From Legionella brunensis (GTDB lineage Bacteria; Pseudomonadota; Gammaproteobacteria; Legionellales; Legionellaceae): a stretch of DNA of 64,000 nt. Every line of letters starts with the position of its first letter. The stretch's first letter is position 1. This document shows positions 1 through 9,562 of the stretch, piece by piece. Location: the NCBI RefSeq assembly GCF_001467025.1, contig NZ_LNXV01000003.1:1-64000 (forward strand). The letters run 5' to 3'. The position numbers and the translations under genes were made by a program. The notes beneath the pieces are model-generated. The model searched no databases. It was not told the origin of the DNA and worked only from the letters and a program-made list of their open reading frames with translations.

Positions 1-19
1 TCTTTTTATTCTTACTCAT
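1..19 (-). CDS. Start of a gene leaving the window (partial)
   Basis: An ATG on the minus strand at 19-17 opens MSKNKK and then runs off the left edge. It is preceded by a good ribosome-binding stretch (AAGAGG, about 22-32 in plus coordinates) and, further upstream, by a TATAAT -10 box at 43-48. Only six codons are visible, so no function can be given. The call rests on the start signals alone. Confidence 0.4.
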
Positions 20-294
20 GGGCACCTCTTTTAAGTGTTGAAATTATAACAAGTTAAAAGAGATGACACAGTTATTTAAACACTACCTACTGGTTGCATA
101 CTTTTTCTTAACCTGCCCATGGTTTACGACAGTATTGACCTATATTACCCAAAACAATGGGTTCAAATTAACCAGCATGAAACTTGCCTAATTGTAATAA
201 AGCAGAGAAAAAAGTTCTACCTCATTCCAAACATCTGTCACAGAATAATAGGTTTTTTATCTTTGAAACAACTAACAAATGGAACCCTTATCGC

Positions 295-1347
295 TTAAAC
301 TTGTTTTAGCCATTGATTTAAAGAACAATGATTGATAGTACACCCTGGTAAAAGTACAGGCTTATTGTTCAAAGTTACCTTGATTAAAAGCTCATCTGAA
401 TCTGATTGATAAACAGAAAAATTTAAATCAGAGGCGTAGGGCGGTGCGGAATCTAAAGGTACATGCAAGGCACTCATTACTCCAAGCAGGGTTACATCAT
501 GAGCAGACAACAAGACAAATTTTGTCTTAGCATTTTGATCCGCTACGCGTTGTAAATGCTCTTTAATTTCATTTAATGCCCCTTTACCCGCAATATCACC
601 AACTTGTTGCGGCTTAAATAAGGTCGCTAAAATCCAGTTGCCCGCGGCAATAATGGTCTTTGCCTCTTCTCTGCTTAAGCCGTCAGGTAATGCAATATCA
701 TGAGCAAGATACGTATTTAAGGTATCACCAACACTAATAACATCAACCATATTGTCAATAGTAGCGCCGGTTAATTGGCTCCAGCGAGCATATTGTGGTG
801 ACCATTCTGCTGATTTTCGCTGCCAATCAGCACGTGTAAATACGTGGTTAGTGAGCAACTCAGAAAATTCATTGGTACGAAGATCAATTAACAATGCGTT
901 ATCTTGGGCTGCGGGTATCACATGAATGGGGATGGGTTGTATCTGGGCGGGTAAAGCTGGTGTCGCATCCGCTAATACAGGGCCAGTTCCCGGGGAATAC
1001 AAACCTATAAGTAAGGATTGAGCGCTCATCATGGTACGATCTACTTCTGTTGAGCGTACATAAATTGTATTTGCTTGATAATTTGCAGGTAATAAATGAT
1101 TATCAATTATGTAGCGTTGATGTAATTTTATCCCTAGCTGATACTCCTGTTGCATGCCTAAAGCTGTTAGTTGCCCGTCACCTTCACTCCAAGTATGGGG
1201 TGCATTAGGCAAAGTAACAAAAGGAGTTCGATCACCATGACGAATTAAATCTAAGGCAAAAACCAAGCGCTCATTTGCAGCGATTGCCCATACGGGAATA
1301 CTTGCAGTCAAAAAAACAGCAATTAAAGAACGAATGAAAGCATGCAT
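295..1347 (-). CDS. map: Histidine acid phosphatase, Map-like, exported
   Basis: A 350-residue member of the histidine acid phosphatase branch, which hydrolyses phosphomonoesters at acid pH through a phosphohistidine intermediate. An N-terminal signal peptide (about residues 1-23, hydrophobic LIAVFLTASIPVWA) is followed by the catalytic RHGDRTP motif near residue 36. The proton-donor HD pair lies in LLSAHDVTLLG near residue 285. The length and layout match the secreted major acid phosphatase (Map) of Legionella pneumophila, a type II secretion substrate; secretion here is inferred from that homology. It stands alone, with a roughly 190-base upstream gap that must hold its promoter. The family is certain; the exact orthologue assignment is less so. 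Confidence 0.85.
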   Translation of the reverse strand: MHAFIRSLIAVFLTASIPVWAIAANERLVFALDLIRHGDRTPFVTLPNAPHTWSEGDGQLTALGMQQEYQLGIKLHQRYIIDNHLLPANYQANTIYVRSTEVDRTMMSAQSLLIGLYSPGTGPVLADATPALPAQIQPIPIHVIPAAQDNALLIDLRTNEFSELLTNHVFTRADWQRKSAEWSPQYARWSQLTGATIDNMVDVISVGDTLNTYLAHDIALPDGLSREEAKTIIAAGNWILATLFKPQQVGDIAGKGALNEIKEHLQRVADQNAKTKFVLLSAHDVTLLGVMSALHVPLDSAPPYASDLNFSVYQSDSDELLIKVTLNNKPVLLPGCTINHCSLNQWLKQV

Positions 1348-1540
1348 TGTAAAAACCTCTTTAAAAATTCAACTGCAAGTTTAATGAGATTCTCACTCAA
1401 GTAAAAGAAATTTATATTTAGTAAAGTTCAATTTAAGTGTACAGGCACTTTCAATAGCGACTAAAACTTAGCTATTCAAATACCAACGCTGTGTTTGGTT
1501 GTCAGGTCGGTCGATAGGAGGGGACTACTCCCCCCTCAAC

Positions 1541-2746
1541 TCAATTACAGGGCGAAAAAGCATTCTCTTTTTGTGCAACGCTTGCCAGTAAAAGTTCAAA
1601 TTTAATGCTATCTAAAGGTTCTCCTGAGGAGTCTTTTAAATATCCTGTCTCAGACATCAATAATTCCCCCCTTTCCAAGGCTTTCAATCCAATATCACTA
1701 AACAATTTTGGATAGAAAGAGGGATGGAGATTAACCAATTGACTCATGGATTTAATGTAGTTATGTTCAAATAGCTTTAAACCATTGGTCGATATGACGT
1801 GTTCCAGCGAGCTCTTATTGAAATAGATGATTGCAAACCAGCCTGAAATGTAGTTTTTCCTCATCATTTTTAAGCCAAGCGGTGACAAGAGTAGGTCGAC
1901 TAGTGGTGCAAGTTTTGTATTGTCAGATAGTTTTGCGTCAATTTCTACGGCATTGGATGAATCTAGTTTTCCATTATTGACCAGCTCAATTAGTCTGGGG
2001 TTTTTTAGTCGGGAGCGAGCATACTCCGCACTAAAAAACAAATTACTCCCAATGGGTTTAAATTGACATAATTCTAATTTTTTGGCGGCTATCATCTCAG
2101 GAGGTAAATACATGATGCCATGCATGTAACATTGTAATGAATCAACTTCCGTTAATTTTTCACCGGAAATTTTAGCTTTGGCAATTCTCTCGGCAAAGTC
2201 ATCATTCCATGCACTATAACTACCGTACTCCAACACTTCTTCAAAAGACAGTGATGTTAAACCTTTTTTCCGGCCCACTGCCTCCGCATCCTTTTTTAAG
2301 GTCTGATAAAAACAATCTTCCTCAATTTCACGTTTTATAAAGGGTGATTTCGCAACCTGATAGTCGGATATTTTTTTGTACAACCAGATGGCCCCGATCC
2401 CTTTTTTCCTTAATCCCATATGAAAATAGGCGGCTGGCGAATTAGCAATAGCGTCTAGCTCTAGCCGACCCTCTTTACCAGCTTGGATGCTTTTGTGAAA
2501 GGCATATTCAAATAATAGAGTACCCACATGTTTAAATGGAGCATCAGAATGAATCGAATAATTATCCATACGGTGAATATAAAGACAATTTTCCTGGATA
2601 GAATACTTCATATAACCAACCTGTTTATCATTTACAAAAACCTTCACCTCCGTGCGTGGGCCAAGTAAAGTTTCTCCTGAGTATTTATGAATCTTGTGAT
2701 TAACTGGCTGGTTAGTCGCGGTTAGAATTTTAGTCGTTAAGCGCAT
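1541..2746 (-). CDS. GNAT-like acetyltransferase-domain protein, possible effector
   Basis: About 401 residues. Residues about 30-115 look like a GNAT acetyltransferase: alternating strands, then HVGTLLFEYAF as a candidate acetyl-CoA loop and helix, then the LELDAIANSPAAYFHMGLRKKG segment typical of GNAT strand 5 to helix 4. The C-terminal 280 residues have no recognised domain. Two ATGs lie close together (2752 and 2746). I chose 2746 because the GAGAGG stretch is correctly spaced only for it; the other start adds two residues. It is monocistronic, with genes of unrelated function either side. Many Legionella effectors are GNAT-like proteins with a long novel tail, so effector status is plausible but unproven. 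Confidence 0.6.
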   Translation of the reverse strand: MRLTTKILTATNQPVNHKIHKYSGETLLGPRTEVKVFVNDKQVGYMKYSIQENCLYIHRMDNYSIHSDAPFKHVGTLLFEYAFHKSIQAGKEGRLELDAIANSPAAYFHMGLRKKGIGAIWLYKKISDYQVAKSPFIKREIEEDCFYQTLKKDAEAVGRKKGLTSLSFEEVLEYGSYSAWNDDFAERIAKAKISGEKLTEVDSLQCYMHGIMYLPPEMIAAKKLELCQFKPIGSNLFFSAEYARSRLKNPRLIELVNNGKLDSSNAVEIDAKLSDNTKLAPLVDLLLSPLGLKMMRKNYISGWFAIIYFNKSSLEHVISTNGLKLFEHNYIKSMSQLVNLHPSFYPKLFSDIGLKALERGELLMSETGYLKDSSGEPLDSIKFELLLASVAQKENAFSPCN

Positions 2747-2892
2747 TTTCATCCTCTCACTGTAATGGATGATTGAAATTGGGCGATATAATAACGGATT
2801 AAAACTAAATCACAATGCCTAAGGGTTAGGCTTAAGACGATGTAAAGAGAAGTAGTGATCAATGCTTGAATGTATGCGCGGTGAACATCCAT

Positions 2893-2925
2893 AAAAATTT
2901 AGCCATCCTTAAAAAAGATGGCTAA
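2893..2925 (-). terminator. Rho-independent terminator of the aminotransferase gene
   Basis: Arms TTAGCCATC (2899-2907) and GATGGCTAA (2917-2925) form a perfect 9-bp stem. Read on the minus strand, the stem is followed directly by ATTTTTAT, a classical U-run. It sits 14 bases past the stop codon of the aminotransferase gene. Confidence 0.75.
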
Positions 2926-2938
2926 GAGTTGGTAATCA

Positions 2939-4117
2939 TTAACGACAAAAACGCTCTAGTCTATCCATGGCGTCACGTAAGATTTCCATGCTGGTAGCAA
3001 AGGAAAGACGGATGCAACCCTCACTACCAAAGGCTGAGCCAGGAACAAGGGCTAATCCCTCTTCTTGCAATAATTTATCGGCAAACTCAAGATCGTTTGC
3101 GAAACCACGTTTTTCAATAATTGCCTGAACGCTTGGAAAGCTATAAAACGTTCCATCGGCAGGGATGACATCAATGCCGGGAATATCATGTAGACGTTGC
3201 ACGATGTAATCATGACGTTGCCGAAATGCCGCGACCATTTCTTTAACAGTTTCGTATCCGCCATTTAATGCAGCCACGGATGCTTTTTGCGCAATTGAGC
3301 AAGGATTAGAGGTGGATTGTGATTGAATGGTGGTCATCGCCGCCATTAGCGGAGCTGGACCTCCGGCATAACCTATTCGCCAGCCAGTCATGGAGTAGGC
3401 TTTGGATACGCCATTTAAAACAATAGTGCGTGGGTATAATGCGGGGCAAGCATTGAGGATGTTGGCAAAAGGTTGCGTCCAGAGGATATGTTCATACATG
3501 TCATCAGTGGCAATAAATATATGGGGGTGTTTAATTAAGACATCAGCTAATGCTTTGAGTTCTTCCAAGGAATAAGCAACACCCGACGGATTGGATGGAC
3601 TATTTAAAATAAGCAATTTTGTTTTGGCAGTAATGGCTTTTTCCAACTGAGCCGCATTTATCTTGAAGCGCTCAGCTGGTGTTGTTGGGATAATGACAGG
3701 TTTACCGCCGGCTAATAAAACGATATCAGGATAAGATACCCAATAAGGCGCAGGAATAATCACCTCATCACCTTCATTGATTAACGCTTGGCATAGGTTA
3801 TAGACGCTTTGTTTACCGCCCACGGATACCAGGATTTGATTGGGCTGATAGTCCAAACCATTATCACGTTTGAATTTATTGATGATGGCTTGCTTTAACT
3901 CAGGAATGCCATCAACCGCAGTGTATTTTGTAAAACCAGCTTCAATGGCTGCCACAGCAGCATTTTTAATGTACTGTGGGGTGTCAAAGTCGGGCTCGCC
4001 TGTGCCTAAACTAATGATATTCAGGCCTTCGGCTCGCATTTTTGCCGCCTTGGCTGCAACTGCAAGGGTGGGGGATGGTTTTACTGATTGCACGCGTTCT
4101 GCCAATGCGATATCCAT
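2939..4117 (-). CDS. aspC: PLP-dependent aspartate/aromatic aminotransferase
   Basis: A 392-residue class I aminotransferase of the thermophile/Rhizobium-type aspartate aminotransferase subgroup, transferring an amino group between aspartate and 2-oxoglutarate with pyridoxal phosphate. Visible marks are SLGTGEPDFDTP at the N terminus, the NSPSNPSG segment, and VLNGVSKAYSMTGWRIGY holding the Schiff-base lysine (SKAYSMTG). The C-terminal IRLSFA arginine binds the substrate carboxylate. The ATG at 4117 is chosen over an in-frame upstream ATG because AGGAG precedes it. It is divergent from uvrB across about 80 bases and ends in a good terminator. The exact amino-acid preference cannot be read from sequence. 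Confidence 0.88.
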   Translation of the reverse strand: MDIALAERVQSVKPSPTLAVAAKAAKMRAEGLNIISLGTGEPDFDTPQYIKNAAVAAIEAGFTKYTAVDGIPELKQAIINKFKRDNGLDYQPNQILVSVGGKQSVYNLCQALINEGDEVIIPAPYWVSYPDIVLLAGGKPVIIPTTPAERFKINAAQLEKAITAKTKLLILNSPSNPSGVAYSLEELKALADVLIKHPHIFIATDDMYEHILWTQPFANILNACPALYPRTIVLNGVSKAYSMTGWRIGYAGGPAPLMAAMTTIQSQSTSNPCSIAQKASVAALNGGYETVKEMVAAFRQRHDYIVQRLHDIPGIDVIPADGTFYSFPSVQAIIEKRGFANDLEFADKLLQEEGLALVPGSAFGSEGCIRLSFATSMEILRDAMDRLERFCR

Positions 4118-4197
4118 CGTTAAACTCCTATGGTATATTTCTGACCAAACGATTTGCAACCCTCACAAATTCGGATTGATCGGTTATAGTTTATATT

Positions 4198-6189
4198 ATG
4201 AAAAATGTATTCAAAATTTACGCAAATTACCAGCCTGCTGGTGATCAACCAACAGCAATTGCTTCACTAATCGATGGCGTCGAGTCCGGATTAGCGCGGC
4301 AAATTCTTTTAGGTGTCACAGGCTCTGGGAAAACCTATACGATTGCTCATGTTATTCAGGCAATGAAGCGGCCCACACTTATCATGGCGCCGAATAAAAC
4401 ATTAGCAGCGCAACTTTATGGTGAGTTCAAAACGTTCTTTCCTGATAATGCTGTGGAATATTTCGTGTCTTACTATGATTATTACCAGCCTGAAGCCTAT
4501 GTACCTGCCTCAGATACCTTCATAGAAAAAGACGCTTCAATTAATGAACACATTGAGCAAATGCGTCTATCAGCTACCAAAGCATTAATTGAGCGTAAGG
4601 ACGCCATTATTGTTGCGACGGTTTCAGCCATTTACGGGTTAGGTGATCCCGACTCCTATTTGCGTATGTTATTACATCTTTCTAGAGGAGAACAATGCGA
4701 TCAGCGGAAAATTTTAAAGCGACTTGCGGAAATGCAGTACATTCGCAGCCAACAGTCATTAGAAAGAGGTCAATTTCGCGTTCATGGCGATGTGATTGAT
4801 ATCTTTCCTGCTGATTCTGAAAAGGAAGCTATTCGCATTGAACTTTTTGACGACGAGGTAGAAAACATCGCCCGTTTTGACCCTTTGACAGGTGAAATTT
4901 TGCAACGTTTACCGCGAGTCACTATTTTCCCTAAAACACACTATGTAACACCACGCGAACGCATCCTACAAACCATTGATTGGGTAAAAGAAGAGTTGCA
5001 AGAGCGTTTAGAGGAATTTAACAAGCAAAATAAGTTACTGGAAGCGCAGCGTTTGCAACAACGAACTTGCTTCGATATCGAAATGATGTTGGAGCTGGGG
5101 TATTGTTCGGGCATTGAAAATTATTCGCGCTATTTATCGGGTCGCAATGCCGGTGAGCCACCGCCGACTTTATTTGATTATTTACCTCCAGACGCCTTAT
5201 TGGTTATCGATGAGTCTCACGTGACAGTCCCACAAATTGGTGGCATGTATCGTGGGGATAGGGCGCGTAAAGAAACTTTGGTCGAGTATGGCTTTCGGCT
5301 ACCCTCAGCACTTGATAATCGTCCTCTGCGTTTTGAAGAGTTTGAAGGTCGTGCTCCGCAAACTATTTATGTATCGGCAACCCCTGGCCCTTATGAGCGC
5401 GAGCATACTGATAATATTGCTGAACAAGTTGTGCGCCCTACAGGTTTGGTTGATCCCCAAGTTCTTGTACGTCCAGTAAAAAATCAGATCGACGATTTGC
5501 TATCGGAAATCCATCAAGTGGTGGCGCAAAGAGAACGGGTCTTGGTGACAACATTAACAAAACGGATGGCAGAAGATTTAACTGATTACTTGCATGAACA
5601 TGGTATTCGAGTTCGTTATCTTCATGCGGATATTGACACGGTTGAGCGTGTGGAAATTATTCGTGACTTGCGTTTGGGTGAGTTTGATGTGTTGGTTGGT
5701 ATAAACCTTTTACGCGAAGGATTGGATATGCCTGAGGTGGCTTTGGTTGCCATTCTTGATGCAGATAAGGAGGGCTTTTTGCGTTCTGATCGCTCGTTAA
5801 TTCAGACAATTGGTCGTGCTGCGCGTAATGTGAATGGACGAGCCATCCTCTATGCCGATCGTGTAACTGGTTCTATGCAGCGTGCTCTTGATGAGACAGA
5901 GCGTCGTCGCAACAAACAAATGGAATTTAATCAAAAACACGGAATTACTCCTCAGGGCATTCGTAAATCCGTAGAAGATATTATGGAAGGTGCTTACAGC
6001 ACAAAACGCAAAACACAGGTGCAAGAGCGCAAAGCCTTTTATCTTCCCCTTTCACCCGAGGATTTGGCGAAGGAAATTAAGGCCTTGGAAAAACAAATGC
6101 ATGTGCATGCTAAAAATATGGAGTTTGAACAAGCAGCAAAAGTTCGCGATCATTTATTGGCTTTGAAAGAGCAGTTAAAAACTGCTTAG
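4198..6189 (+). CDS. uvrB: UvrABC excinuclease subunit B
   Basis: A full-length 663-residue UvrB, the ATP-driven damage-verification subunit of nucleotide excision repair, which receives lesions from UvrA and recruits UvrC. Walker A is [10 protein letters not shown] near residue 40. The beta-hairpin region with [12 protein letters not shown] follows near residue 90, and the DEAH-box equivalent is [13 protein letters not shown]. Helicase motifs V and VI appear as [12 protein letters not shown] and [10 protein letters not shown]. The C-terminal UVR domain (residues about 620-660, [12 protein letters not shown]) binds UvrC. It is transcribed alone, divergently from the aminotransferase gene. Confidence 0.97.
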   Translation: MKNVFKIYANYQPAGDQPTAIASLIDGVESGLARQILLGVTGSGKTYTIAHVIQAMKRPTLIMAPNKTLAAQLYGEFKTFFPDNAVEYFVSYYDYYQPEAYVPASDTFIEKDASINEHIEQMRLSATKALIERKDAIIVATVSAIYGLGDPDSYLRMLLHLSRGEQCDQRKILKRLAEMQYIRSQQSLERGQFRVHGDVIDIFPADSEKEAIRIELFDDEVENIARFDPLTGEILQRLPRVTIFPKTHYVTPRERILQTIDWVKEELQERLEEFNKQNKLLEAQRLQQRTCFDIEMMLELGYCSGIENYSRYLSGRNAGEPPPTLFDYLPPDALLVIDESHVTVPQIGGMYRGDRARKETLVEYGFRLPSALDNRPLRFEEFEGRAPQTIYVSATPGPYEREHTDNIAEQVVRPTGLVDPQVLVRPVKNQIDDLLSEIHQVVAQRERVLVTTLTKRMAEDLTDYLHEHGIRVRYLHADIDTVERVEIIRDLRLGEFDVLVGINLLREGLDMPEVALVAILDADKEGFLRSDRSLIQTIGRAARNVNGRAILYADRVTGSMQRALDETERRRNKQMEFNQKHGITPQGIRKSVEDIMEGAYSTKRKTQVQERKAFYLPLSPEDLAKEIKALEKQMHVHAKNMEFEQAAKVRDHLLALKEQLKTA

Positions 6190-6316
6190 TCAAGTTTAAT
6201 ATAAAAAATATTTTGCACTCACGGAAATTACTGCTAAGTTAGAGTGTCTTGATTTATTCTAAAACTTTTATATCAAAAGTTGATCGATAAGTAGAGAAAT
6301 TTTCAGGGAGTATGAA

Positions 6317-7510
6317 ATGAAAGTTAAAGAATTAACAGAAGCAATTAATGAACTAGATGATGCTATTGAGACCAATGATAGTCTCTGTGTTCAAGACCTA
6401 CGCAACTTAGTCAAAGAGCTTGATCCTGAATCTGTGGTTGTTATGCACACGCTGCAGGGAGTTGCTCGTATCTTAAACGAATTTTGGGCGACCGTTTATC
6501 AATCTATGGAGGATACATTCTTAACGACACCTTGGATTAATTTTCAAAACAACTTAAAGAAGTTGGGATTTGAAAATGTAGATCATCCACAGCAATATCA
6601 GCTATTAGCAGCAGAGTTTGCTACCAGCAATAATGGTGTTGAGTTAGTGAAGTTGATGCCATTGTTGACTCGTATCGCTCGTCTTTTAGGTTATGCAGAA
6701 CAAAAAAGTCTTAATGAGTACCCCTTTGGTAAATTAAGCAAGGAAATTGTTGATAGGAAGAGTATCGCTCATGAACAAAAAAAATATAGAACACTCGTAA
6801 CCATGCTTGGTACTCTTTTTATTGTGCTGCACTCTCACTGCACTGCCGAGCAACTTAAATTACTACCCAGGTTATGTGACGTTCGCTTTATGACAACCGA
6901 TGAGGAACGACGTTCAGAAAAAGCTATTTTGGGTTGTTTAATCGAATGGGTTTTATTGTCTAGGAGTTTTTTTGATGGCCATGAGGAATATATCGATGCT
7001 CGAGAACTGAAGCTTACTCAAGAAATTAAGGACTTAGAGCCTTTATTACCTAATAAGAGAAATCTTTTTGTTCAAAATTTACTCGCCACTCCTTGGGAAA
7101 AGATTTTAGTTAAACAAATGGAGAATGACACCCAAGAGGTAATGGCGCAAAGGCTTCTTGATGATTTCAGCGCTTTGGCCGATCATTCTCATGAGGCGGC
7201 TGCTATTCTTTCTTCAGCTATTAAAAGACAGATAGCTACTCTACCGAAAGAGCAAGTAACTTATATCCACACTGTGTTATATAATTTTTCTTTAAATGCT
7301 TATAGCAACGATCGCGATAAAAAATTGTATCCTTCCGGCTTCTTTACATTTTCAAAGGATACCAAGTGTAGTGCTGCAACAAAAAAAGCAAAGTCTTTGA
7401 TGGGCCAAGAGAGTAGTTTAGGTTTATTTGAATTTTTTGCATTAAAACAAGGTCGCCTAGGAAGACTAGTTGAGACTTTTGAAGAAGAAAACAGTGTCTT
7501 GATGAATTAA
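6317..7510 (+). CDS. Uncharacterised 397-residue soluble protein
   Basis: I do not recognise a family. The protein is predicted to be almost wholly alpha-helical and soluble, with no signal peptide or membrane segment. It begins with an acidic, heptad-like helix (KELTEAINELDDAIE). The start is well set by AGGGAG about six bases before ATG. It is monocistronic, downstream of uvrB on the same strand with a 127-base gap, and its 3' end abuts the 3' end of the 6S RNA gene on the other strand. Length, helical content and lack of known domains resemble Legionella-restricted proteins; effector status is possible only by analogy. Confidence 0.8.
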   Translation: MKVKELTEAINELDDAIETNDSLCVQDLRNLVKELDPESVVVMHTLQGVARILNEFWATVYQSMEDTFLTTPWINFQNNLKKLGFENVDHPQQYQLLAAEFATSNNGVELVKLMPLLTRIARLLGYAEQKSLNEYPFGKLSKEIVDRKSIAHEQKKYRTLVTMLGTLFIVLHSHCTAEQLKLLPRLCDVRFMTTDEERRSEKAILGCLIEWVLLSRSFFDGHEEYIDARELKLTQEIKDLEPLLPNKRNLFVQNLLATPWEKILVKQMENDTQEVMAQRLLDDFSALADHSHEAAAILSSAIKRQIATLPKEQVTYIHTVLYNFSLNAYSNDRDKKLYPSGFFTFSKDTKCSAATKKAKSLMGQESSLGLFEFFALKQGRLGRLVETFEEENSVLMN

Positions 7511-7670
7511 AAGAAAGAGCCCGACAGTCTAAGATTTTGAACCCTGGGGTTCAAGTGGGGGGCAGATGAGGCGGTTCAGGCTTCCCACTCAGGGTGGGCT
7601 TGCTCAACACCGGCTACAGGACGCTCCCCTGGATGCGAGTATTGGTTCATAAATCACTCGCTGTCGGGTT
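7511..7670 (-). ncRNA. ssrS: 6S RNA
   Basis: On the minus strand this holds the hallmarks of 6S RNA, the abundant RNA that mimics an open promoter and sequesters sigma-70 RNA polymerase in stationary phase. A closing stem pairs CCCGACAG near the 5' end (7661-7668) with CTGTCGGG near the 3' end (7520-7527). Inside are a GGTGTTGAGCAAGCCC segment like the E. coli GGTTGGTGAGCATGC arm, GGGAAGCCT, and the hallmark CACTTGAACCCCAGGGTTCAA-type hairpin near the 3' end. A TATAAT box at 7677-7682 places the start near 7670. About 160 nt is a little shorter than the 184 nt of E. coli. 6S RNA is known in L. pneumophila. Confidence 0.85.
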
Positions 7671-7764
7671 AATTGCATTATAACATCAAGCGTTAGAAGA
7701 ACACTAGTTACCTGTAGGATTTACAGTTTTTTTTCATTCTTGGAAGATTGAAGCAATAATTAAC

Positions 7765-7801
7765 AATGTTATTGGTTGATTTGTAATCACCCAATAACAT
7801 T
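7765..7801 (-). terminator. Hairpin downstream of the phasin gene
   Basis: A perfect 11-bp inverted repeat, AATGTTATTGG (7765-7775) with CCAATAACATT (7791-7801), with a 15-base loop. It lies 23 bases past the phasin stop codon. The U-rich side (AATTTTTAA) is on the plus strand, so it may act in both directions or simply protect the phasin mRNA end before the 6S promoter. Confidence 0.5.
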
Positions 7802-7823
7802 AATTTTTAAACTGGAAGAATAC

Positions 7824-8162
7824 TTATTTAGCTTTATTATTGCCGTAATCTTTCATTATTGTTTGCGCGTGTTTAGTTGCTTGGTCACTTTTTTCTTTGA
7901 CTTCTTTTGAAATAGACAATAAGTGCTCTTCGAAGATAGCAAAGGTTTGTTGCATGTAATCCAATGCTTTATGGCCATTTTCCACAAAAATTTTCATCTG
8001 TTTGTCTAATAAGTCTTCTGGTTTTCGTATCTGTGATAATTCTTCTGGCTTTAAATAGCTGATATTTTGCAGAGCACGCGTATTAAGCTCCATCATTTCT
8101 TGGATTGGCTTTTGCATGCGACCCATGATGGAAGACCAGTTGGATAAGTAATTTGGTTGCAT
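7824..8162 (-). CDS. Phasin-family protein (polyhydroxyalkanoate granule coat)
   Basis: A 112-residue amphipathic helical protein of the phasin type, which coats polyhydroxybutyrate granules. It shows the family pattern of an N-terminal WSSIMGRMQKPIQEMMELN segment, NISYLKPEEL and a long lysine-rich helical tail. The ATG at 8162 has GGGAG at good spacing; a longer in-frame upstream extension lacks a ribosome site and would start inside the promoter. A strong sigma-70 promoter and a palindrome lie just upstream, so control by a dedicated regulator is plausible. PHB synthase is encoded at 41-43 kb, so storage genes are unlinked here. Confidence 0.75.
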   Translation of the reverse strand: MQPNYLSNWSSIMGRMQKPIQEMMELNTRALQNISYLKPEELSQIRKPEDLLDKQMKIFVENGHKALDYMQQTFAIFEEHLLSISKEVKEKSDQATKHAQTIMKDYGNNKAK

Positions 8163-8196
8163 AATAAATCTCCCTTTTATGTTGCGCCGCACAATA

Positions 8197-8225
8197 ACAA
8201 TAAGCTCCTCTTTCAATCTTGTCAA
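8197..8225 (-). promoter_or_regulatory. Sigma-70 promoter of the phasin gene
   Basis: On the minus strand TTGACA (8225-8220), a 17-base spacer and TATTGT (8202-8197), near-consensus. The predicted start is near 8190, giving about a 28-base leader with the GGGAG site. Confidence 0.7.
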
Positions 8226-8234
8226 GGTACAACG

Positions 8235-8253
8235 TAGAACCAACCTGGTTCTA
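8235..8253. promoter_or_regulatory. Perfect palindrome upstream of the phasin promoter
   Basis: TAGAACCA, a 3-base spacer ACC, TGGTTCTA: an 8-bp perfect inverted repeat centred about 19 bases upstream of the -35 box of the phasin promoter. Size and position fit a binding site for a dimeric regulator acting from upstream. The regulator is unknown. Confidence 0.5.
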
Positions 8254-8449
8254 GATTTAAGTATAGTAAAATAAAAAATTGGGGGTAAGAAAATATTGCT
8301 TCACAAGCTCTTCATCCTTGCTTAGTCCTTTCTACAGTTCCTGATGAGTGCGTCTATATGTTTTGCTGAATTAATGATACAAAGCAATACCAATAAAAGT
8401 CATAAGCTTGTAATACTAATACAGGCCTGGAAATTCCAAAGGAATTTGT

Positions 8450-9181
8450 ATGCAACGGAAATACAGGACCTATCAGCGCCCAGAAAGACGTTTATATAGA
8501 GAGCACAAATATGTCACTTCTGTGATGAATGAATTGGATAATAAAATTGCAAAAACGGACTTTCGCGATATCAACCAGATAAAGGAAATCGCTAATGGGT
8601 TAAGTAATGTAATCAATCTGCTGACTTTTCACGCAAAACATGAAGATGAAAAAATTCATACATTATTAAAAAAGCATAATAGCTATGTTGTTGAGGAAAT
8701 TGAATCGGGGCACCAAAAGCATGAAGCTATTTTTGATCACCTTAAAGAGAAACTTGCATTAATTAGTAAAGCAGAATCGGAGAGGGAAAAAGTTGATGAA
8801 GGATATCTTTTCTACTTGAGTTATAGGAGGTTTATTGCTGAGAATTTAGAGCATATATATAAAGAAGAAACGTTATTAATGCCAGAGCTGGCTCGCTTAT
8901 GCACAAAAGAGGAGCTTGAGTCGATTGATTATCCTGTTTATCAATCGATGACCTCTGAACAAATGGTTGGTATGTTAAAAACATTATTTACTGTATTAAA
9001 TTTCGATGATAAAAAATATTTTATTACCGATTTAGTGGATGCGGTACCTGATAAGGTTGTAGAAAGTTGGAGCAGCATAGCGGCGCTTTTAACTGCTTCT
9101 GAAATTGCTGATATGGCAAATAGAATTGTACTCATCAAGCAGTTGGCAGAAAAGCAATTAGGCTATTGTCATGGGAGTTAG
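8450..9181 (+). CDS. Hemerythrin-like (HHE) domain protein
   Basis: A 243-residue helical protein whose histidine/glutamate spacing matches hemerythrin-like di-iron proteins. LLTFHAKHEDEKIH comes near residue 65, HQKHEAIFDHL near residue 87, and EHIYKEETLLMPEL near residue 140. Such proteins bind O2 or NO or sense iron and redox state; the role here is unknown. The start has AAAGGA at good spacing, and the site lies in a short AAATTCC/GGAATTT inverted repeat. The gene ends 94 bases before the bufferin precursor on the same strand, suggesting a link with metal or oxidative stress, though a promoter may lie between them. Confidence 0.75.
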   Translation: MQRKYRTYQRPERRLYREHKYVTSVMNELDNKIAKTDFRDINQIKEIANGLSNVINLLTFHAKHEDEKIHTLLKKHNSYVVEEIESGHQKHEAIFDHLKEKLALISKAESEREKVDEGYLFYLSYRRFIAENLEHIYKEETLLMPELARLCTKEELESIDYPVYQSMTSEQMVGMLKTLFTVLNFDDKKYFITDLVDAVPDKVVESWSSIAALLTASEIADMANRIVLIKQLAEKQLGYCHGS

Positions 9182-9226
9182 ACACGGACGCGGTGATTAT
9201 AAGTTTAGCTATTTATCTATTTTAGG

Positions 9227-9244
9227 CTACCATTTTAATGGTAG
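9227..9244. promoter_or_regulatory. Palindrome upstream of the bufferin operon
   Basis: CTACCATT, two bases, AATGGTAG: a perfect 8-bp inverted repeat in the 94-base gap before the bufA-like start, 32 bases upstream of its ATG. It could be a repressor operator or a short 5'-leader hairpin. I could not place a convincing -35/-10 pair around it. Confidence 0.5.
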
Positions 9245-9275
9245 ACGCCATTTTTACGACAAAGGGAGTTTGAAC

Positions 9276-9551
9276 ATGAAAAACATGAATAAAGTGGTTA
9301 GTGCTGCGATCCGAGGGGCATTGGCAATTGCTGCGGTGAGCGCTACTGCTATCCCTGCTACCGCTGTTGCTGCTCCAGACTTGGAAAAATGCTATGGAGT
9401 CGCTGCTGCCGGTAAGAACGATTGCCAAACTTCAACCCATTCTTGTGCGGGTACTGCAACAAAAGATAGACAGAAAGATGCATTTATTCTAGTGCCTAAG
9501 GGGGTTTGCTCTAAAATAGCGGGTGGCAGTACAACCATGGGACAATCGTAA
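9276..9551 (+). CDS. bufA: Bufferin-type precursor peptide (DUF2282, BufA-like)
   Basis: A 91-residue secreted precursor of the DUF2282/BufA1 family. A long signal peptide (residues about 1-33, ending AVAA) is followed by a mature part with four cysteines at 39, 50, 57 and 78 in the family pattern EKCYGVAAAGKNDC, HSCAG and VPKGVC. In characterised bufferins, core cysteines are modified by an MNIO enzyme and the exported product binds copper. The ATG at 9276 is set by AGGGAG; an upstream in-frame start overlaps the hemerythrin gene and lacks a signal peptide. Next downstream are the modifying enzyme and its partner, as in known loci. Copper binding here is inferred from the family. Confidence 0.88.
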   Translation: MKNMNKVVSAAIRGALAIAAVSATAIPATAVAAPDLEKCYGVAAAGKNDCQTSTHSCAGTATKDRQKDAFILVPKGVCSKIAGGSTTMGQS

Positions 9552-9562
9552 AGAATATTGCC

